NCBI GenBank assembly: GCA_030618475.1 | Contig: JAUXDG010000115.1 | Coordinates: forward strand, 1 to 8,079 | Source: Gammaproteobacteria bacterium | GTDB taxonomy: Bacteria; Pseudomonadota; Gammaproteobacteria; DSM-19610 | Direction: 5' to 3' | DNA length: 8,079 bases | Shown here: positions 1-6,391 of the stretch, in pieces | How the letters are laid out: the number at the start of each line of letters is the position of its first letter | Numbering within the stretch: position 1 is the stretch's first letter | Translations under genes and position numbers: made by a program | The notes under the pieces: generated by a model | What the model was told of the DNA's origin: nothing | What the model saw: only the letters and a program-made list of their open reading frames with translations | Databases searched by the model: none

Positions 1-31
1 GAATGTTTTCCACGGGATTTCAAGTACTCTG

Positions 32-80
32 ACCCCTTGAAACCAACCCCTTGAAACCAGACCCCTTGAAACCCTTGAAA
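32..80. repeat. Short direct repeats (ACCCCTTGAAACC) upstream of oadA
   Basis: Three identical 13-bp copies of ACCCCTTGAAACC start at 32, 46 and 61, and a shortened copy (CCCTTGAAA) overlaps the last at 72-80. Periods are 14, 15 and about 10 bp. To the left, TTTCAAG at 18-24 is the inverse of CTTGAAA at 36-42, so the first copy can also form a 7-bp hairpin arm. The segment AGTACTCTGACCCC (23-36) resembles motifs I remember beside REP/RAYT-type elements; that is an inference from memory. All three forward frames meet stop codons in this leader, so no upstream gene on this strand reads through to oadA. Function unknown. Confidence 0.6.
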
Positions 81-116
81 ATACTCACTGACAATTAAGG
101 AAGTCGGGAACTAAAG

Positions 117-1934
117 ATGCCTAAGGTACATATAACTGATGTCATTCTGCGCGACGCCCATCAGTCGCTGATTGCAACCCGTATGCGCACGGAAGACATG
201 CTGCCGATTTGCGAGCGCCTCGACAAAATCGGCTATTGGTCTCTGGAAGTCTGGGGCGGTGCAACCTTTGATGCCTGCATTCGCTACCTGAAGGAAGACC
301 CATGGGAACGACTGAGCAAACTGGCTGGCGCCTTACCCAATACCCGCTTACAGATGTTGCTGCGCGGACAGAATCTCCTGGGTTACCGTCATTATTCCGA
401 TGATGTCGTGCAGGCCTTTGTGCAAAAAGCCGCCCAAAACGGCATCGACGTGTTCCGCATCTTTGACGCCCTGAACGATGTGCGTAATCTGGAAACCGCC
501 ATCACTGCCGTCAAACAAACCGGCAAACACGCCCAGGGCACCATCTGCTATACCACCAGCCCGGTACACGATATTCCCCAGTTTGTGGCTATGGCAAAAC
601 AGCTGGTTGATCTGGGATGCGACAGTATCGCCATCAAGGACATGGCAGGCCTGTTGACTCCCATGGTCAGCGCGGAACTGATTGCCAAAATGCGCAAGGC
701 CATTACCCTCCCCATCCACCTGCACTGCCATGCGACCGCGGGTACCGCGGAGATGTGTCAGCTGAAAGCCATTGAAAATGGCTGCACCCACATAGATACA
801 GCCATCTCTTCATTTGCCGGCGGCGCCTCTCATCCACCCACGGAAAGCATGGTGGCAGCGCTCAGGGGCACAAGCTATGACACCAGGCTCGATCTGAAGG
901 CACTGCAGGAAATCGGGTTCTATTTCAAGGAAATCCGCAAGAAATACCACCAGTTCGAGAGTGAAATGACAGGGCTGGACACACGGGTGCAGATCTATCA
1001 GGTGCCGGGCGGCATGATTTCAAACCTGTACACACAGTTACGCGAACAGGGTGCATTGCACCACATTGAAAAAGTGCTGCAGGAAATTCCACGGGTCAGG
1101 GAAGACCTGGGTTACCCGCCGCTGGTGACCCCCACATCACAGATTGTCGGCACCCAGGCTGTGCTTAATGTGCTGACCGGTGAACGCTATAAAACCATCA
1201 GCAACGAAACAAAGCTTTACCTGCAGGGTCGCTACGGACGCGCACCGGGCAGGGTTAACTCTATTGTGCGCCAGCAGGCTATCGGTAACGAGGACGTTAT
1301 CGATATCCGCCCGGCCGATCTGCTGAAAAATGAAATGTTCAGCCTGCGCCACAGTATCGGCGAGCTGGCCAGGAATGACGAGGATGTATTGAGCTACGCG
1401 ATGTTCCCGGATCTCGGTCGTGACTTTCTCGAACACCGTGCCGCGGGAACCCTGGTACCCGAACTTCTTGAGCCCATCCCGGTATCTGATGACGGTTGTA
1501 AAAAGCCTACCGAATTCAACGTCACCCTGCACGGTGAAACCCACCATATCCAGATCACCGGTACCGGGCATCGGGCCGAGCAAGATCGGCCATTCTACAT
1601 GACGGTGGACGGTGTGCCGGAAGAAATACTCATCGAAACGCTCTCAGAACTCGAAGAAAGCCAGGACACTGATAGCACAGCGGTAAAGGGCAGCAAACAT
1701 CCCAAAGCCACCAAACCAGGCGATGTCGCCACTTCCATGCCGGGTACCGTCATCGAGGTTCTGGTGGAGGTCGGCAGTTCTGTACAGGCAGGCGATCCGG
1801 TACTGGTCACCGAAGCCATGAAAATGGAAACCGAAATTCAGGCGCCTATCTCCGGAACTGTTGCCGCGGTACACGTTGCCAAAGGCGACAGCGTAAACCC
1901 GGATGAGACCCTGATCGAAATCTCAGACCAGTGA
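117..1934 (+). CDS. oadA: Biotin-dependent carboxyltransferase: pyruvate carboxylase subunit B / oxaloacetate decarboxylase alpha chain
   Basis: The 605-residue protein carries a carboxyltransferase module and its own biotin carrier. It moves CO2 between biotin and pyruvate/oxaloacetate in the cytoplasm. Residues about 4-270 form the HMGL-like TIM barrel, starting with LRDAHQSL. The expected metal ligands are present: D13, carbamylatable K174 in IKDMAG, and H203/H205 in LHCHATAG. Residues about 290-490 match the conserved PYC/OadA domain. Residues about 535-603 are the biotinyl domain with EAMKME and biotin on K569, 36 residues from the C terminus. The linker at about 510-533 is short and charged, not the Ala/Pro-rich linker usual in sodium-pump alpha chains. 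The start is fixed by an in-frame TAA at 96-98, and AAGGAAG at 97-103 is a plausible, slightly distant ribosome site. No oadB follows (295 bp non-coding, then convergent serS) and no oadG end is visible upstream. Pairing with a PycA biotin carboxylase is therefore the likelier role, but this is inference. Confidence 0.93.
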   Translation: MPKVHITDVILRDAHQSLIATRMRTEDMLPICERLDKIGYWSLEVWGGATFDACIRYLKEDPWERLSKLAGALPNTRLQMLLRGQNLLGYRHYSDDVVQAFVQKAAQNGIDVFRIFDALNDVRNLETAITAVKQTGKHAQGTICYTTSPVHDIPQFVAMAKQLVDLGCDSIAIKDMAGLLTPMVSAELIAKMRKAITLPIHLHCHATAGTAEMCQLKAIENGCTHIDTAISSFAGGASHPPTESMVAALRGTSYDTRLDLKALQEIGFYFKEIRKKYHQFESEMTGLDTRVQIYQVPGGMISNLYTQLREQGALHHIEKVLQEIPRVREDLGYPPLVTPTSQIVGTQAVLNVLTGERYKTISNETKLYLQGRYGRAPGRVNSIVRQQAIGNEDVIDIRPADLLKNEMFSLRHSIGELARNDEDVLSYAMFPDLGRDFLEHRAAGTLVPELLEPIPVSDDGCKKPTEFNVTLHGETHHIQITGTGHRAEQDRPFYMTVDGVPEEILIETLSELEESQDTDSTAVKGSKHPKATKPGDVATSMPGTVIEVLVEVGSSVQAGDPVLVTEAMKMETEIQAPISGTVAAVHVAKGDSVNPDETLIEISDQ

Positions 1935-2000
1935 TCGGGTGGGTAGAATACGCTCCGCATTGGGACTGTATCTGGATGACAGATTGAGTTGCAACGTGAC

Positions 2001-2018
2001 GGTCGAATAAATTCGACC
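2001..2018. repeat. Perfect 18-bp inverted repeat
   Basis: GGTCGAATAAATTCGACC is a perfect inverted repeat with 8-bp arms around AA. On the minus strand it reads in the context TTGTAGGGTCGAATT. Elements with a 'GTAGGGT' lead and a short palindrome are, from memory, common dispersed repeats in gammaproteobacteria. It could fold as a hairpin in either convergent transcript, or be bound by a dimeric protein as DNA. There is no T-run beside it. The repeat is seen directly; family membership is a guess. Confidence 0.7.
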
Positions 2019-2031
2019 CTACAATCTTGCC

Positions 2032-2115
2032 ACAAGGTGAATCGCCGTCAGGCGAGAGAGGGTCCCCTGGGGGACAAGGTGAATCGCCGATAGGCGAGAG
2101 AAGGTCCCCTGGGGG
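2032..2115. repeat. Two tandem copies of a 42-bp double-hairpin repeat
   Basis: Copies at 2032-2073 and 2074-2115 match at 39 of 42 positions with no gaps. Each has two stems. The first is TCGCC/GGCGA with a 4-base loop (2042-2055 and 2084-2097). The second is built on TCCCC-TG-GGGGA (2063-2074 and 2105-2116), extended in copy 1 to GTCCCC/GGGGAC. The three differences fall in the first loop (GTCA versus GATA) and in the purine spacer, leaving both stems intact, so folding looks conserved. Because 42 is a multiple of 3, one frame reads as a 14-residue Gly/Ser/Pro/Glu repeat, but it has no ATG or GTG start. A REP/BIME-like element is the best reading. Confidence 0.75.
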
Positions 2116-2229
2116 ATCAGCGAGGAACGCATTTTGTCTAAAATGATAGTATTACCCACTCAAACAGGGGACGAACTTTCACTGCCAGGGGCGTATTCAC
2201 CGCGTCCTGCAGCCGGGAATGTCGGGTAA

Positions 2230-3513
2230 TTAGCAATCTTTGGTAATTGCCGTCTGCCCACCCAGGTACGGCTGCAAAACTTCAGGAATCCGTATCGATC
2301 CATCGGCTTGCTGATAGTTTTCCATGACCGCCACCAGTGTACGCCCCACAGCCAGTCCCGAACCGTTGACGGTATGCACCAGTTCCGGCTTGCCGGTTTC
2401 CGGGTTACGGTAGCGCGCCTGCATGCGCCGCGCCTGAAAGTCCTCGAAGTTACTGCAGGATGAAATCTCCCGATAGGCCTGCTGGCCAGGCAGCCAGACT
2501 TCCAGATCATAGGTTTTTGCCGACGAGAAACCCAGATCCCCGGTGCACAGCGTCACCACGCGGTACGGTAACCCCAGACGCTGCAGGACAGTTTCTGCGT
2601 GGCCGGTAAGCTCCTCCAGAACCTGATAGGAATCCTGCTGCCGCACAACCTGCACCAGTTCCACTTTTTCGAACTGGTGCTGGCGAATCAGGCCGCGGGT
2701 ATCCTTGCCGTAGGAACCGGCCTCGGACCTGAAGCACGGTGTGTGTGCTGTCAGGCGTAACGGTAGCTGATCGGACTCCAGTATCACCCCACGCACCAGG
2801 TTGGTAAGCGGCACTTCAGCCGTCGGTATCAGGTAATAAGGGGGATCTCCCCGGCTGGCAAACAGATCGTCCTCGAACTTGGGTAGCTGGCCGGTACCGC
2901 GCAAGCTGTCGGCATTCACCAGGTAGGGAACATAACATTCCTGGTAACCGTGCTCCCCGGTATGCAGTTCCAGCATAAACTGGATCAGGGCACGATGCAG
3001 GCGCGCCAATGGCCCGCGCAACACCGCGAACCGGGAGCCTGTCAGTTTGACCGCCGTATCCAACTCCATGCCGCCGAGTGCTTCACCCAGGTCGACATGA
3101 TCTTTCACCTCGAAATCAAAACTTGCTGGCTCTCCCCAGCGACGAACTTCCTCATTCTGCGCTTCGTCGTCACCCACAGGAACCGACTCATGGGGAATAT
3201 TGGGAATCCCCATCAGAATATCGTTCAGCCGCTCCTGAACCGCCTCGAACTCCTGTTTGGCAGCATCCAGTTGTTTTCCGAGACCCGCGACCTGATCCAG
3301 CAAAGGCTGTATATCCTCACCGCTGGACTTGGCCTTGCCGATAGATCGGGAACTGCGATTGCGCTCCGCCTGCAGTGCCTCGGTACGGACCTGTATGTCT
3401 TTGCGTTGCGCCTCGAGCGCCATGATCTGAACAGCATCCAGATCAAAAGCTCTTCGACTCAGCTGATTAACAACGTCTGCAAGTTGGTTTCTTATCAGTT
3501 TTGGATCCAGCAT
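2230..3513 (-). CDS. serS: Seryl-tRNA synthetase
   Basis: This is a full-length 427-residue class II aminoacyl-tRNA synthetase that charges tRNA-Ser, and also tRNA-Sec where present, in the cytoplasm. Residues 1 to about 105 form the antiparallel coiled-coil arm that grips the long variable arm of the tRNA. The catalytic core follows: RGTGQLPKFEDDLF at 205-218, the serine-binding TAEVPLTN at 231-238, motif 2 around FRSEAGSYGKDTRG at 261-274, SSCSNFEDFQARR at 351-363, and motif 3 around NGSGLAVGRTLVAVMENYQ at 383-401. All hallmark residues are present and the length fits bacterial SerRS. The ATG start places MLDPKLIRNQ at the N terminus, the usual beginning of the family. The upstream ribosome site is weak (AGGTAG about 8 bases away). 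serS is last in the minus-strand cluster, 192 bp after the DUF190 gene, so it may have its own promoter, although I could not identify a convincing one. Confidence 0.97.
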   Translation of the reverse strand: MLDPKLIRNQLADVVNQLSRRAFDLDAVQIMALEAQRKDIQVRTEALQAERNRSSRSIGKAKSSGEDIQPLLDQVAGLGKQLDAAKQEFEAVQERLNDILMGIPNIPHESVPVGDDEAQNEEVRRWGEPASFDFEVKDHVDLGEALGGMELDTAVKLTGSRFAVLRGPLARLHRALIQFMLELHTGEHGYQECYVPYLVNADSLRGTGQLPKFEDDLFASRGDPPYYLIPTAEVPLTNLVRGVILESDQLPLRLTAHTPCFRSEAGSYGKDTRGLIRQHQFEKVELVQVVRQQDSYQVLEELTGHAETVLQRLGLPYRVVTLCTGDLGFSSAKTYDLEVWLPGQQAYREISSCSNFEDFQARRMQARYRNPETGKPELVHTVNGSGLAVGRTLVAVMENYQQADGSIRIPEVLQPYLGGQTAITKDC

Positions 3514-3656
3514 TTTTTCTACTACCTGTAGCCACAGCCTGCGCGCCTATTCCTTTTTAACCCAAATGGCACTTAACTTAAGCTCCCCCGTTGCCTTGCC
3601 CCGATCGAACAGCGTTGAATTGGTGATTTAATCAGAGCTTGCTTGATTTTTTAAAG

Positions 3657-3683
3657 CCTTCGTGACCTTCGTGTCCTTTGTGG
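3657..3683. repeat. Three tandem 9-bp units between serS and the DUF190 gene
   Basis: CCTTCGTGA, CCTTCGTGT and CCTTTGTGG lie head to tail. On the minus strand, the direction of the flanking genes, they read CCACAAAGG ACACGAAGG TCACGAAGG. I recall very similar 'CACGAAGG' strings as dispersed intergenic repeats in many proteobacteria, but I cannot name a family with certainty. The repeat sits 22 bases downstream of the DUF190 stop codon, inside the 192-bp leader of serS (3514-3705). That leader shows nothing else convincing: no RNA gene and no strong sigma-70 promoter. Confidence 0.6.
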
Positions 3684-3705
3684 TGAGAAATCCGGGCTGG
3701 CGGGC

Positions 3706-4017
3706 TTAATCACCTGCATTCATTTCGGCTTGCCAGCGGACAATATGCCCACCTTCCAGCAAGTCTGACAGATGCTCGAGGATACAATCCACCTTGTCAG
3801 GCCTATCGAAAAATTCAACCGTCACCGGCAGGTTCAGTGACAGGTCCAGCAGCGATGCAGTATGTATAACACCGCTGCCACCAAATCCGGACATCGCCCT
3901 AAACACGGTTACACCGCGCACCTTCTCCTGGTCATGGAGTTTTTTCAACAAGGGCTCCAGCGTCTTGTCTGCCTCTGTCAAATAGATACGAATAAAAGTA
4001 ACGGATTCCCAGTTCAT
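3706..4017 (-). CDS. DUF190 (PII-like) protein
   Basis: This 103-residue protein matches the DUF190/COG1993 family. Known family structures have a ferredoxin-like fold that assembles like PII signal-transduction trimers; no enzyme activity is established. Visible hallmarks are the N-terminal strand VTFIRIYLTEADK (6-18), the conserved loop VRGVTVFRAMSGFGGSGVIH (33-52), a second strand with LPVTVEFFD (63-71), and the C-terminal GGHIVRW (89-95). Length is typical for the family and there is no signal peptide or membrane segment, so it is probably cytoplasmic. Its start codon overlaps the crcB stop as ATGA (4014-4017), so translation is probably coupled to the fluoride channel. From that I infer a sensing or regulatory role connected to CrcB, not shown by the sequence itself. 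Family assignment is firm; function is unknown. Confidence 0.88.
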   Translation of the reverse strand: MNWESVTFIRIYLTEADKTLEPLLKKLHDQEKVRGVTVFRAMSGFGGSGVIHTASLLDLSLNLPVTVEFFDRPDKVDCILEHLSDLLEGGHIVRWQAEMNAGD

Positions 4018-4388
4018 ATCTGCCTGGCCAGCATGACACCCAGTGCCGCCGCACCGACACAGAGCACAACACTGAGCAACGTGTTCAGCACCGCCCTGGC
4101 GATCTGTCCGGCTTCCATCAGGTTCAGGGTTTCAACCGAAAACGTGGAAAACGTGGTAAACGCCCCCAACAGCCCGATTAACAGGAACGCCCGCATTGCA
4201 ACACCACCCGGTATACGTTCGAGCAGCCAGATATACAGGAAGCCCATGACCAGGCTGCCCAGCACATTGACTACCAGCGTTCCATACGGAAAGCCACGCC
4301 CTGTGAGCGCATAAACGCCGGAGGAGACCCAATATCGCAGCACGGCTCCAACCGCGCCGCCACCGGCTATGGCGAGTACCTGATTCAT
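4014..4388 (-). CDS. crcB: CrcB/Fluc fluoride ion channel
   Basis: This is a small inner-membrane protein of 124 residues with four predicted hydrophobic helices (about 3-28, 35-56, 64-88 and 96-121). Family signatures are GGGAVGAVLRY (9-19), GTLVVNVLGS (36-45) with pore residue N41, and GLLGAFTTFSTFSVE (72-86) with the Phe-box residues F80 and F83. Fluc channels work as antiparallel dual-topology dimers that let toxic fluoride leave the cell. The single gene here fits a homodimer. The start at MNQVLAIAGGG gives the usual N terminus, though I see no strong ribosome site in the 37-bp gap after rarA. That gap is too short for a fluoride riboswitch, so expression is probably through the ftsK-lolA-rarA transcript. 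It overlaps the DUF190 gene by 4 bp at its end. Confidence 0.95.
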   Translation of the reverse strand: MNQVLAIAGGGAVGAVLRYWVSSGVYALTGRGFPYGTLVVNVLGSLVMGFLYIWLLERIPGGVAMRAFLLIGLLGAFTTFSTFSVETLNLMEAGQIARAVLNTLLSVVLCVGAAALGVMLARQI

Positions 4389-4425
4389 AGAGCACTAATG
4401 GTACCGTAAGCGTGCCGGAGATGCC

Positions 4426-5748
4426 TCATTTGTCACTGCGCCCCGACTGTTTATCCAGCAAACGCAGGTGTTCGAGTTTTTCCCGTATCCTGATTTCAAG
4501 GCCACGATCCACCGGATGGTAGTAACGCGTGCCTTTCATTTCATCCGGGAAGTAATTTTCTCCTGCGGCGTAAGCCTCGGGTTCATCGTGCGCATAGCGG
4601 TAGGTCTTGCCGTAACCCAGTTCTTTCATCAGACGCGTCGGCGCATTCCTGAGATGCAGGGGCACCTCCAGTGAACCCTGTTTTTTCACCTCTTTCATGG
4701 CTGCCTTGTAAGCCGTATATACCGCATTACTCTTGGCGGCGCAGGCCATGTAGACCAGGGCCTGGGCGATAGCCAGTTCCCCCTCCGGGCTGCCCAGTCG
4801 CTCCTGGGTGTCCCAGGCGTTCAGCGCCAGCGTCAGGGCACGGGGGTCCGCGTTACCTATGTCTTCTGACGCCATACGAACGGCCCGACGGGCGATATAG
4901 AGTGCGTCGCAACCGCCATCCAGCATGCGTGCCAGCCAGTACAGAGCGGCATCCGGCGACGAACCGCGCACCGCCTTGTGCAGCGCTGAAATCTGGTCAA
5001 AAAAGGCTTCACCGCCCTTATCGAAACGCCGTACACCGCCGCTGATGACCTCGGCAACAATGTCTTCGCCGACCTGCTGACCCTCGCTGGCCAGATCGAA
5101 AGCAATTTCCAGCAGGGTCAATGCCCGACGTGCATCACCGTCGGCTGCCTGTGCGATTTTGCTGAGTTCTGTTTCCCCGATAAGCACGCCCAGTGAGGCC
5201 AGACCTCGCTCACCCTCCTGTAATGCCTGCCTGAGCACCTTGAGCAGATCATCTTCAGTAAGCCGTTTGAGTACATAGGTACGGGCGCGGGATAGCAGGG
5301 CGTTGTTTAATTCGAACGACGGATTTTCGGTTGTGGCACCGACAAACAGCACGGTGCCGTCTTCGACATAGGGCAGGAATGCATCCTGCTGCGCCTTGTT
5401 GAAACGATGCACTTCATCGACAAACAGAAGTGTCTGACGTCTCTCCAGCTGCTGGCGATGCTGGGCAAGCTCTACCGCCTGACGAACGTCCTTGACACCC
5501 GCCAGAACGGCGGATAAAGCCACGAATTCCGCCCGCGACCTGTCTGCCAGCAAGTGTGCAAGCGTGGTTTTTCCGGTCCCCGGCGGTCCCCATAAAACCA
5601 TGGAATGAAGCTGCCCCTGCTCTACCGCCTGACGTAAGGGTTTGCCGGCGCCCAGCAGATGAAGCTGGCCAATGAATTCATCGAGATTACGCGGCCGCAT
5701 ACGATCCGCCAGTGGCCGGAATTCACGGTCCTGGCGGACTTCGGTCAC
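4426..5748 (-). CDS. rarA: Replication-associated recombination protein A (RarA/MgsA), AAA+ ATPase
   Basis: The 440-residue protein belongs to the RarA/MgsA/WRNIP1 clamp-loader-like family. It acts at stalled replication forks, contacts SSB and has been shown to unwind DNA ends. In order: N-terminal PLADRMRPRNLDEFIGQ (12-28); Walker A GPPGTGKT (54-61); Walker B LLFVDEVHRF (107-116); sensor 1 GATTENP (137-143); the arginine-finger segment SRAR (153-156); sensor 2 GDARRAL (204-210); then the C-terminal helical tetramerisation region ending near 425, with SEDIGNADPRAL (294-305) and the conserved YFPDEMKGTRYYHP (399-412). The start codon is GTG (5746-5748), overlapping the lolA stop as GTGA, and no good ribosome site precedes it, so translation is probably coupled to lolA. 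All catalytic residues are present. Confidence 0.96.
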   Translation of the reverse strand: MTEVRQDREFRPLADRMRPRNLDEFIGQLHLLGAGKPLRQAVEQGQLHSMVLWGPPGTGKTTLAHLLADRSRAEFVALSAVLAGVKDVRQAVELAQHRQQLERRQTLLFVDEVHRFNKAQQDAFLPYVEDGTVLFVGATTENPSFELNNALLSRARTYVLKRLTEDDLLKVLRQALQEGERGLASLGVLIGETELSKIAQAADGDARRALTLLEIAFDLASEGQQVGEDIVAEVISGGVRRFDKGGEAFFDQISALHKAVRGSSPDAALYWLARMLDGGCDALYIARRAVRMASEDIGNADPRALTLALNAWDTQERLGSPEGELAIAQALVYMACAAKSNAVYTAYKAAMKEVKKQGSLEVPLHLRNAPTRLMKELGYGKTYRYAHDEPEAYAAGENYFPDEMKGTRYYHPVDRGLEIRIREKLEHLRLLDKQSGRSDK

Positions 5749-6386
5749 GGTGATTCGCCGATGATATCGGTATCAGGTGGAAGCTCGAGTTTGAATAAGC
5801 CCTGATCAATTGCCTGATTTCGCTTTACCTGTGAAAATTGAATGCGGGTATGATTGCCGAAACCGTCAGTCACTTCGATGACGGACAATTGATCGTTTTC
5901 AAATCCTATACGAACCTTTTCGACTGCTGAATCCGGCTGTTTTGGATCAAGACTGAACCAGCGCTCACCGTTTTCTGTGCCGGTTTGCCGCCAGGTCATG
6001 ACATCCGACAGCGGGCGAAAACCACTTAACAGCATTGCCGGTGTACTGCTCAAGGCCTCGTCAACGGGTTTTACCGTGGCCTGCTCAAGATCTTCATCAT
6101 AGGTCCACAGCTGTTTGCCGTCGGCAACAATCAACTGTCGGTAAGGGGTCTGATAATCCCAGCGGAAGCGCCCCGGCTTGCGGATCCACACCGTTCCCTC
6201 GGAGCGCTGGAGCTGCTCACCATCGCTGTCTATAACCGTCTGTATGAATTGTGCCTGGAACGTATCCAGTCCGGCAAAATATTCAGTCACCAGATCATCG
6301 GCAAATACCCGCTGATTGACACAGGCCGCCAGCCACAGTGCTGAGCAAAACAGGTGCACAAGAGTTTTCGTTGGCAGTGAAATCAT
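5745..6386 (-). CDS. lolA: Outer-membrane lipoprotein carrier protein LolA
   Basis: This 213-residue protein fits periplasmic LolA, which takes lipoproteins from the LolCDE transporter and hands them to LolB at the outer membrane. Mature-part hallmarks are FQAQFIQTV (43-51), the segment EGTVWIRKPGRFRWDY (63-78), LIVADGKQLWTYDEDLEQ (85-102) and the region STPAMLLSG (114-122). The N terminus is a signal sequence: K7, a hydrophobic stretch at about 9-21, and either cleavage after VFA (27-29) or, unusually, a lipobox LAAC at 19-22. The start is supported by a perfect GGAGGT ribosome site 10 bases upstream and by its position 5 bp after the ftsK stop. It sits between ftsK and rarA, the common arrangement in gammaproteobacteria. 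The product call is secure; the mode of export processing is not. Confidence 0.94.
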   Translation of the reverse strand: MISLPTKTLVHLFCSALWLAACVNQRVFADDLVTEYFAGLDTFQAQFIQTVIDSDGEQLQRSEGTVWIRKPGRFRWDYQTPYRQLIVADGKQLWTYDEDLEQATVKPVDEALSSTPAMLLSGFRPLSDVMTWRQTGTENGERWFSLDPKQPDSAVEKVRIGFENDQLSVIEVTDGFGNHTRIQFSQVKRNQAIDQGLFKLELPPDTDIIGESP

Positions 6387-6391
6387 CGGCG

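Larger units (their letters stand above)
1935..2229. other. Convergent intergenic region with REP-like palindromes
   Basis: This 295-bp gap separates the 3' ends of oadA (+) and serS (-). I see no gene in it. It holds an imperfect hairpin at 1947-1961 (AAT-a-CG / CG-c-ATT around CTC), a perfect palindrome at 2001-2018, a 42-bp tandem repeat at 2032-2115 and a small A/T hairpin at 2130-2145 (CATTTT-GTCT-AAAATG). None of the hairpins is followed by a clear run of T on either strand, so a classical intrinsic terminator for oadA or serS cannot be assigned. The density of palindromes between convergent genes fits REP-type repetitive elements, which may act in 3'-end protection or transcription stopping. 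That role is inferred. Confidence 0.6.

Noticed and set aside
66..95. Possible sigma-70 promoter for oadA: TTGAAA (66-71), 18-bp spacer, GACAAT (90-95)
   Set aside because: The implied transcription start would fall on or after the ribosome site at 97-103, and the -35 boxes are simply part of the repeats.
706..1254. KOPS-like octamers: GGGCAGGG at 1247-1254 (+) and CCCTCCCC at 706-713 (KOPS on the minus strand)
   Set aside because: Two sites in opposite orientation in 8 kb is about what chance gives, so no replication-arm polarity can be read from them.
2000..2146. Open frame on the plus strand with a 14-residue Gly/Ser/Pro/Glu repeat (QGESPSGERGSPGG-like) ending at a TGA at 2144-2146
   Set aside because: It has no ATG or GTG start and no ribosome site, and the pattern is fully explained by a 42-bp (3 x 14) nucleotide repeat with conserved hairpins.
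2950..3531. 193-codon plus-strand open frame opposite serS
   Set aside because: It lies antisense to a clear SerRS coiled coil and catalytic core, and its translation shows no recognisable domain; it is a shadow frame.
3628..3655. Hairpin AATCA..TGATT followed by a T-run, like a plus-strand intrinsic terminator
   Set aside because: The stem is short and A/T-rich with a bulge, and no plus-strand gene lies upstream for it to terminate; read on the minus strand it lacks a T-run.
4389..4425. Fluoride riboswitch ahead of crcB
   Set aside because: The gap after rarA is only 37 bp and shows no conserved riboswitch-like fold; it is too short for the crcB aptamer plus expression platform.
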